Of a DNA stretch of 64,000 nt, positions 60,075-64,000 are shown piece by piece. Each line of letters opens with the position of its first letter. Position 1 is the stretch's first letter. The stretch spans positions 372,001 through 436,000 of the forward strand of contig NZ_JBHUJX010000018.1 of assembly GCF_042683745.1 (NCBI RefSeq), in the 5' to 3' direction. The notes below the pieces were generated by a model. The model saw nothing but the letters and a program-made list of their open reading frames with translations, was not told the origin of the DNA and did not search any database. This DNA comes from Pseudoneobacillus sp042683745 (GTDB lineage Bacteria; Bacillota; Bacilli; Bacillales; Cytobacillaceae). The translations under genes and the position numbers were made by a program.

Positions 60075-61703
60075 TCAATATAACGGCAAACGCCATTCTT
60101 TATCCAATGGATAAGAACGGGTAACCAAAATCAAATTTAAGTTCAACTCGTTAGGAAGTTCGTTTATCTCTTTCGTCTGAAGAGTGATAGTTGATTTATA
60201 ACGCCCATTCTCATCTTTTTGATCAGTAATTAACCAATCACTTGAAGTCGAATAGCTTTTTCCGTTATTATCAGTTATTACCCATTGATCAAGTCTCGAA
60301 GCATCGGCTTTTCTCGATCCGACCATTTCAATGGTAAGAGCTGTTTCTTTTTTTAACGGGAACAATGATTTTTGTAAGGATATCTTTGATTCTTGATCCG
60401 CTTGTTTAATGGTAAAGTGGTTACCTTCATACTCAAAGGACACTGGTTTGTTTGCTATTTCCTTCGGTTTGATTTTTAAAGAAAAATCAGTTGGCTCTGT
60501 TCTTAGTATTCCATCTAAAACAAAGGTGAGCTTACGATTATTTTTTTGAGGAACGAATGAATCAATACGTGATTTGTGTCCAACTTCCCCACCCACCTCA
60601 TCATTTCCTGTAACTTTAAGAACACCAAAATCAGATGGAAAACCATTCTCTTTTACGAAAGCATTTTTATATAAAATGGTTTTTCCATCTTCATCTTCAA
60701 TATGATATTGAAGATTATTTCCTAAGTTAATCCAACTCCTTATGGCATCCTTATTTCCAAACTTATCTTCTAAATTCTTGATTTCCTCTGTATATTCTTT
60801 AAGTTCTTCTTCAGTAAATTGTGTTTCATATATTAACTCATTTGAGGAAGGAGCAAAGCGCACCTCTTCCATATTTAAGATAATTCCATGTTTAGTTACA
60901 CTAGCATTATTTAAAGAAACTGTTTTGATTGCAAGCAGACTTTTACTAACGTCTACTGGAACCTCAAGTTGCCAGTTCCCTTCTTTTCCATCTAGTTCAC
61001 CCAAATCAAATTTAATTATCATATCTTTAGGAATCTTTGTATCTCTTAAATTTAACTCCATTAATCCATAATCTTTTTGATTGGACCAGCTTGTAGAGTA
61101 GACCTTTATTTCACCCCCATTTTTATCCATTAATATGATCTTATTTTTACCATTGCGTGTATCAAAATGGTTTGTTTTTACTTTTTGTTTATGATCTAGA
61201 ATTTGAAAGGAAAATGTTAACCGCGAAGAATCCGCAACCATTTCATCTACCTTAAATGTAATGCCCTTATCTGTAACCTCTTGATTTAGTTTGGTTGTGA
61301 AACCTTTTTCATTCGCAATTCTTAAACCTTCATCTACCTGACTACTTGAGAATATACCATCGACCCAATTAGATAAAGCTGGGTTTAAGGTCGTACTTAA
61401 ACTAAGAACTAGGATAACTCCAGCTGCTGGTAATAGTATTTTCTTTCTTAGTGCCCTTTTTTTATTGGAAATTCCATTTGGAAAATAAGGCTGAAGTTGG
61501 TCTATTACCATGCTTGCAAAATGATCAGGTAAGGTTGGCTTTCCTAGGTTATCTTGAATAAATTGCTGCTCATCTATCAAACTTTCTACTTTAACTCTAC
61601 AGTTGAAACAATTAAGTAAATGATTATTGATCTTGGAATGTTCTTCTTTGGATACTATTTTATCTACATACTGTGATAGTTTTTCAATTTCCAAACACTT
61701 CAT
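60075..61703 (-). CDS. Anti-sigma factor with zinc-finger start and DUF4179 region
   Basis: 542 residues from ATG 61703, eight bases after GGGGGAT. The N-terminus has an anti-sigma zinc-finger pattern (HSKINNHLLNCFNCRVKVESL; HxxxCxxC). One TM is near residues 90-110 (ILLPAAGVILVLSLSTTL). A large extracellular part starts NPALSNWVDGIF (DUF4179-type), then beta-rich DUF5643-like sequence. It overlaps the ECF sigma gene by 20 bp. It resembles the 22477 protein in its extracellular part but differs by having the zinc finger. Confidence 0.88.
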   Translation of the reverse strand: MKCLEIEKLSQYVDKIVSKEEHSKINNHLLNCFNCRVKVESLIDEQQFIQDNLGKPTLPDHFASMVIDQLQPYFPNGISNKKRALRKKILLPAAGVILVLSLSTTLNPALSNWVDGIFSSSQVDEGLRIANEKGFTTKLNQEVTDKGITFKVDEMVADSSRLTFSFQILDHKQKVKTNHFDTRNGKNKIILMDKNGGEIKVYSTSWSNQKDYGLMELNLRDTKIPKDMIIKFDLGELDGKEGNWQLEVPVDVSKSLLAIKTVSLNNASVTKHGIILNMEEVRFAPSSNELIYETQFTEEELKEYTEEIKNLEDKFGNKDAIRSWINLGNNLQYHIEDEDGKTILYKNAFVKENGFPSDFGVLKVTGNDEVGGEVGHKSRIDSFVPQKNNRKLTFVLDGILRTEPTDFSLKIKPKEIANKPVSFEYEGNHFTIKQADQESKISLQKSLFPLKKETALTIEMVGSRKADASRLDQWVITDNNGKSYSTSSDWLITDQKDENGRYKSTITLQTKEINELPNELNLNLILVTRSYPLDKEWRLPLY

Positions 61704-62253
61704 GAATGTATCCCCCTTCATTTTTAATCAGCACTCTCATTTTTTTCTTAGCACGATAAAGTTTAATTCCAACATTGGAAACAGTAATGCCTAATAACTC
61801 ACTAATTTCTTCGTAACTTAATTCATTTACAAAACGTAATAGAATAATCATTCGTTCTTCCTCAGGCAGAGTATGAATTAAAGATTTTATCTGCCGTTCC
61901 TCCTCCTTTTTCAATAAAATAATCTCAGGGTGATTCGGATTTTCGATAATATACTCATTTATATTGACTTGTTTTCGAAGCTGATGGTTCTTTCGGAATT
62001 CATCTATACAATGGTTGATTGCAACCCGTTTCAGCCACCCTGCAAAGGATCCTTTTCCATCATATTTGGCAAGCTGATAATAAACCTTAATAAAAGCCTC
62101 CTGCACCAAATCCTGTGCATCCTGCGAATTACTGGTCATTCGAAGAATCGTAGCATATAATTGATTTTTATATCGATCTATTATATTAGCATAGGATTGT
62201 TTATCTCCCTCCAACACCTCTTTAATCCATTGAAGTTCATCTTGATCTTGCAT
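61684..62253 (-). CDS. ECF-type RNA polymerase sigma factor
   Basis: 189 residues from ATG 62253 after AGGAGG; the in-frame start at 62304 is less likely. Region 2: ATILRMTSNSQDAQDLVQEAFIKVYYQLAKY, then FAGWLKRVAINHCIDEFRK. Region 4: LSYEEISELLGITVSNVGIKLYRAKKKMR. It is similar in type to SigW/SigV-like Bacillus ECF factors. Its gene overlaps the zinc-finger anti-sigma. It is divergent from the fourth permease operon, so the 62254-62581 gap holds both promoters. Confidence 0.94.
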   Translation of the reverse strand: MQDQDELQWIKEVLEGDKQSYANIIDRYKNQLYATILRMTSNSQDAQDLVQEAFIKVYYQLAKYDGKGSFAGWLKRVAINHCIDEFRKNHQLRKQVNINEYIIENPNHPEIILLKKEEERQIKSLIHTLPEEERMIILLRFVNELSYEEISELLGITVSNVGIKLYRAKKKMRVLIKNEGGYIHEVFGN

Positions 62254-62581
62254 AATAGCCTCCTTATTGAACGAGCATGTGCATAATTCGTTTAGTGTAT
62301 TCAACCTATATAACGAAGTTTGCTCATAAGAAATTACGCCTTTTTGAAAATTTTGTATTCATTTCACGAAGAAGTAGAATATATAGTCCATATAATTTCA
62401 ATAGTAGGCAAATGCTTTACTTAGACTACATAGTCTTTTTATGGTATCATAATTCTAAATAATCCAACAATTTTGTTGAAAATAGGAGTTCGGATAAAAC
62501 AGAACGGGGAATGATATGGAGAAAACAACGAAATGGTCATAATAGGTGATGTCTTCAAAATCGTAATCTATTGGAGGTTTT
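62254..62581. other. Divergent promoter region
   Basis: 328 bp with no supported gene, between the ECF sigma start and the oppB-like start. AT-rich; a TATCAT/CATAAT stretch near 62443-62452 is a possible plus-strand -10. No copy of the 18-bp operator is present here, unlike the other transporter operons. Confidence 0.5.
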
Positions 62582-63463
62582 ATGTATTCTATTAGGATAT
62601 TGACTCAGTACTTATTCAGTCTTCTGTTTTTGTTCGTTTTGGCAGCGATACCCTTAGTTTTTTTCACTACATTTGATCAACCAATTACATTTCAACCGCA
62701 AAAGGTTGTATTGCTGATTAAGGATTTCTTAGTTGGTATAGTTTCAAAAGAATCCTTTTATTATAACTCAGGTCGGGATATACGGTTTTTCCCTACGGAT
62801 ATGGTTAAACTTTTTACATCTTCTTACCTTTATTTAGCATCGGCAGGGTCAATTGTCATTATCCTATCGTTTTTATTTGGTATTTATTTGTGGAAGGTAA
62901 GTGTGAAATATCTTCATGGTTTTCTGAGTTTGTTTGGGATGATTCCCGATTTTATTTTCATATTGATGCTTCAACTTTTGGTTACCTTCATTTATAAATG
63001 TACAGGTATTAAGACAATAAAGGTCGCATCTTTAAGCATAAGTGAACCGGCTATTTTCCTTCCAATACTTACCCTTGTTGTCATTCCTTTTGTTTACCTG
63101 ATCAGATCATTGAATGAGAAAACATTTGAAGTGATAACCGAAGATTATATCCAAACAGCTATAGCAAAAGGTTTAAGCAAACCGCAGATCTACTTTCACC
63201 ATATCACATCCAATGTGCTCCCCTTTTTTAAGGCGGATTTGCATAAGGTTACAAGCATAATGATAAGTAATCTTTTTGTAGTCGAGTATCTTTACAACAC
63301 TAAAGGGATAACCACTATGCTGTTTCAGCATCAAGTGCAATTCGGCTATCAATACAATCTTGTTATTCTTTGTTTTTTAACTTTAATCGTTCTTTATCTC
63401 GTCGTTTATTTCTCTTTTAGGCTGCTAATTTGGATCGTTGAAAGGGTTATCAAATATGTATAG
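62582..63463 (+). CDS. OppB-like ABC transporter permease (operon 4)
   Basis: 293 residues, a divergent member of the OppB/DppB family with about six hydrophobic helices. The first is LTQYLFSLLFLFVLAAIPLVFF. The EAA loop is conserved in position (EDYIQTAIAKGLSKPQIYFHHITSN), followed by VEYLYNTKGITTMLFQ in place of the usual YPGLG segment. The usual N-terminal APGDP motif is missing. The start follows TTGGAGG. It overlaps the next gene by 8 bp. It is likely a peptide- or nickel-type permease; the substrate is unknown. Confidence 0.85.
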   Translation: MYSIRILTQYLFSLLFLFVLAAIPLVFFTTFDQPITFQPQKVVLLIKDFLVGIVSKESFYYNSGRDIRFFPTDMVKLFTSSYLYLASAGSIVIILSFLFGIYLWKVSVKYLHGFLSLFGMIPDFIFILMLQLLVTFIYKCTGIKTIKVASLSISEPAIFLPILTLVVIPFVYLIRSLNEKTFEVITEDYIQTAIAKGLSKPQIYFHHITSNVLPFFKADLHKVTSIMISNLFVVEYLYNTKGITTMLFQHQVQFGYQYNLVILCFLTLIVLYLVVYFSFRLLIWIVERVIKYV

Positions 63464-64000
63464 GAAAAATCGAAAATTTTTGGCTGGGTTCATCCTATTA
63501 GCTTGCTTCATTCTTTTATCATTTATAGGGCCATTAGTAGCCCCCTACGAGGAGGATTACTCTAAAAGCATTGGTTATATTCAAACAGAGAAAGGAGAGC
63601 AAATGACATCCCCCCCATTTCCACCATCCAAAGAATTTATTTTCGGAACGGATAAATGGGGTTATGATCTATTGACCTTGATGCTGCATGGTGCGAAATA
63701 CACAGTAATAGGAACAATTCTAATAGCATTGTCTAGAGTAATTCTAGGAGGACTTACTGGAATCATAAGTGGGCTTCGAAAAGGTGCTGAAAAACCAAGT
63801 CGAACATCGATCCCCATTTTCTCAAGCATCCCCTCTTTTATCATTATTTATTTTATTATGATTGGGATTAACATTAATCCGATCATACCTGAGTGGGGAC
63901 TAATTATGATTCAAAGTATGTTAATGATTATACTTGGGGTTTCGGGTGTCCATAACGTCATTTCCTTGAAGACGATTGAGGTTAAAAAAGAACAGTATAT
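63456..64000 (+). CDS. OppC-like ABC transporter permease, partial (operon 4)
   Basis: ATG at 63456 after AAAGG, overlapping the end of the OppB-like gene. The frame is open to the window edge (about 181 codons). It begins YRKNRKFLAGFILLACFILL, followed by IGPLVAPYEEDYS. The OppC-type motif appears in EFIFGTDKWGYDLLTLMLHGAKYTV. Further helices follow (IPSFIIIYFIMIGI). It is the partner subunit of the OppB-like protein. Its C-terminus, and any binding protein or ATPase genes, lie outside the window. Confidence 0.85.
   Translation, partial: MYRKNRKFLAGFILLACFILLSFIGPLVAPYEEDYSKSIGYIQTEKGEQMTSPPFPPSKEFIFGTDKWGYDLLTLMLHGAKYTVIGTILIALSRVILGGLTGIISGLRKGAEKPSRTSIPIFSSIPSFIIIYFIMIGININPIIPEWGLIMIQSMLMIILGVSGVHNVISLKTIEVKKEQY

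Noticed and set aside
1..64000. CRISPR array, tRNA, rRNA, prophage or complete insertion sequence
   Set aside because: No regular spaced repeats, no cloverleaf or rRNA-like stretches, and no phage structural or intact transposase genes were seen.

Overview
The window is low-G+C Firmicute DNA and most resembles a Bacillaceae chromosome. Support for this: strong AGGAGG ribosome sites, frequent GTG/TTG starts, a DinR/LexA-type SOS box before uvrB-uvrA, a CzrA-type metal repressor with a CDF efflux pump, ECF sigma/anti-sigma pairs, and intergenic hairpin elements of a kind common in Bacillus. No rRNA, tRNA, CRISPR array or complete insertion sequence was seen.

Layout. 1-4200: uvrA (cut by the window edge) and uvrB. 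4200-11800: a peptidase and acetyltransferase group (M3 oligopeptidase, two GNATs, an S33 prolyl-aminopeptidase-like hydrolase, an M42 aminopeptidase) ending at a TetR-family regulator. 11900-15000: a sensor kinase, a SnoaL-like protein and an OmpR-type regulator with a degenerate receiver. 15041-22143: peptide transporter operon 1 (slh-oppABCDF), where an S-layer-homology protein precedes a binding protein with no lipobox. 22400-27130: an ECF sigma/anti-sigma pair, a chemoreceptor whose sensor domain matches the kinase's, and an EAL protein. 27300-37560: an MFS exporter, a phosphoesterase, an M24 Xaa-Pro peptidase, a 34-residue small ORF, a broken beta-propeller gene, an SgrR-like regulator, a duplicated ribbon-helix-helix-like protein, a lone OppB permease, and czrA/CDF. 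37980-43862: transporter operon 2 (oppDFABC). 43900-47700: decayed and small genes (a transposase scrap, a lipoprotein, a GNAT, a YdbC-like protein, a frameshifted dinB). 47900-53640: transporter operon 3 (oppABCDF). 53940-59940: an alpha/beta hydrolase, two M3/M2-type peptidases, a polyamine-type GNAT and a membrane protein. 60000-64000: a second ECF/anti-sigma pair and the start of a fourth, divergent permease pair.

The main discovery is a local regulon. At least eleven good copies, and about twelve in all, of an 18-bp palindrome (consensus AAACTRACTAGTYAGTTT) lie in front of the peptide transport operons, the peptidases and several small accessory genes. At the promoters that can be read, the palindrome sits 1 to 6 bp downstream of a sigma-A -10 box, as expected for a repressor. 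The TetR-family protein at 11135-11746, directly upstream of the operator-bearing M42 gene, is the natural candidate repressor. The region reads as one coordinated peptide-scavenging island: several Opp-type importers, at least six peptidase-type enzymes, acetyltransferases and linked sensors. The signal that relieves repression cannot be read from the sequence.
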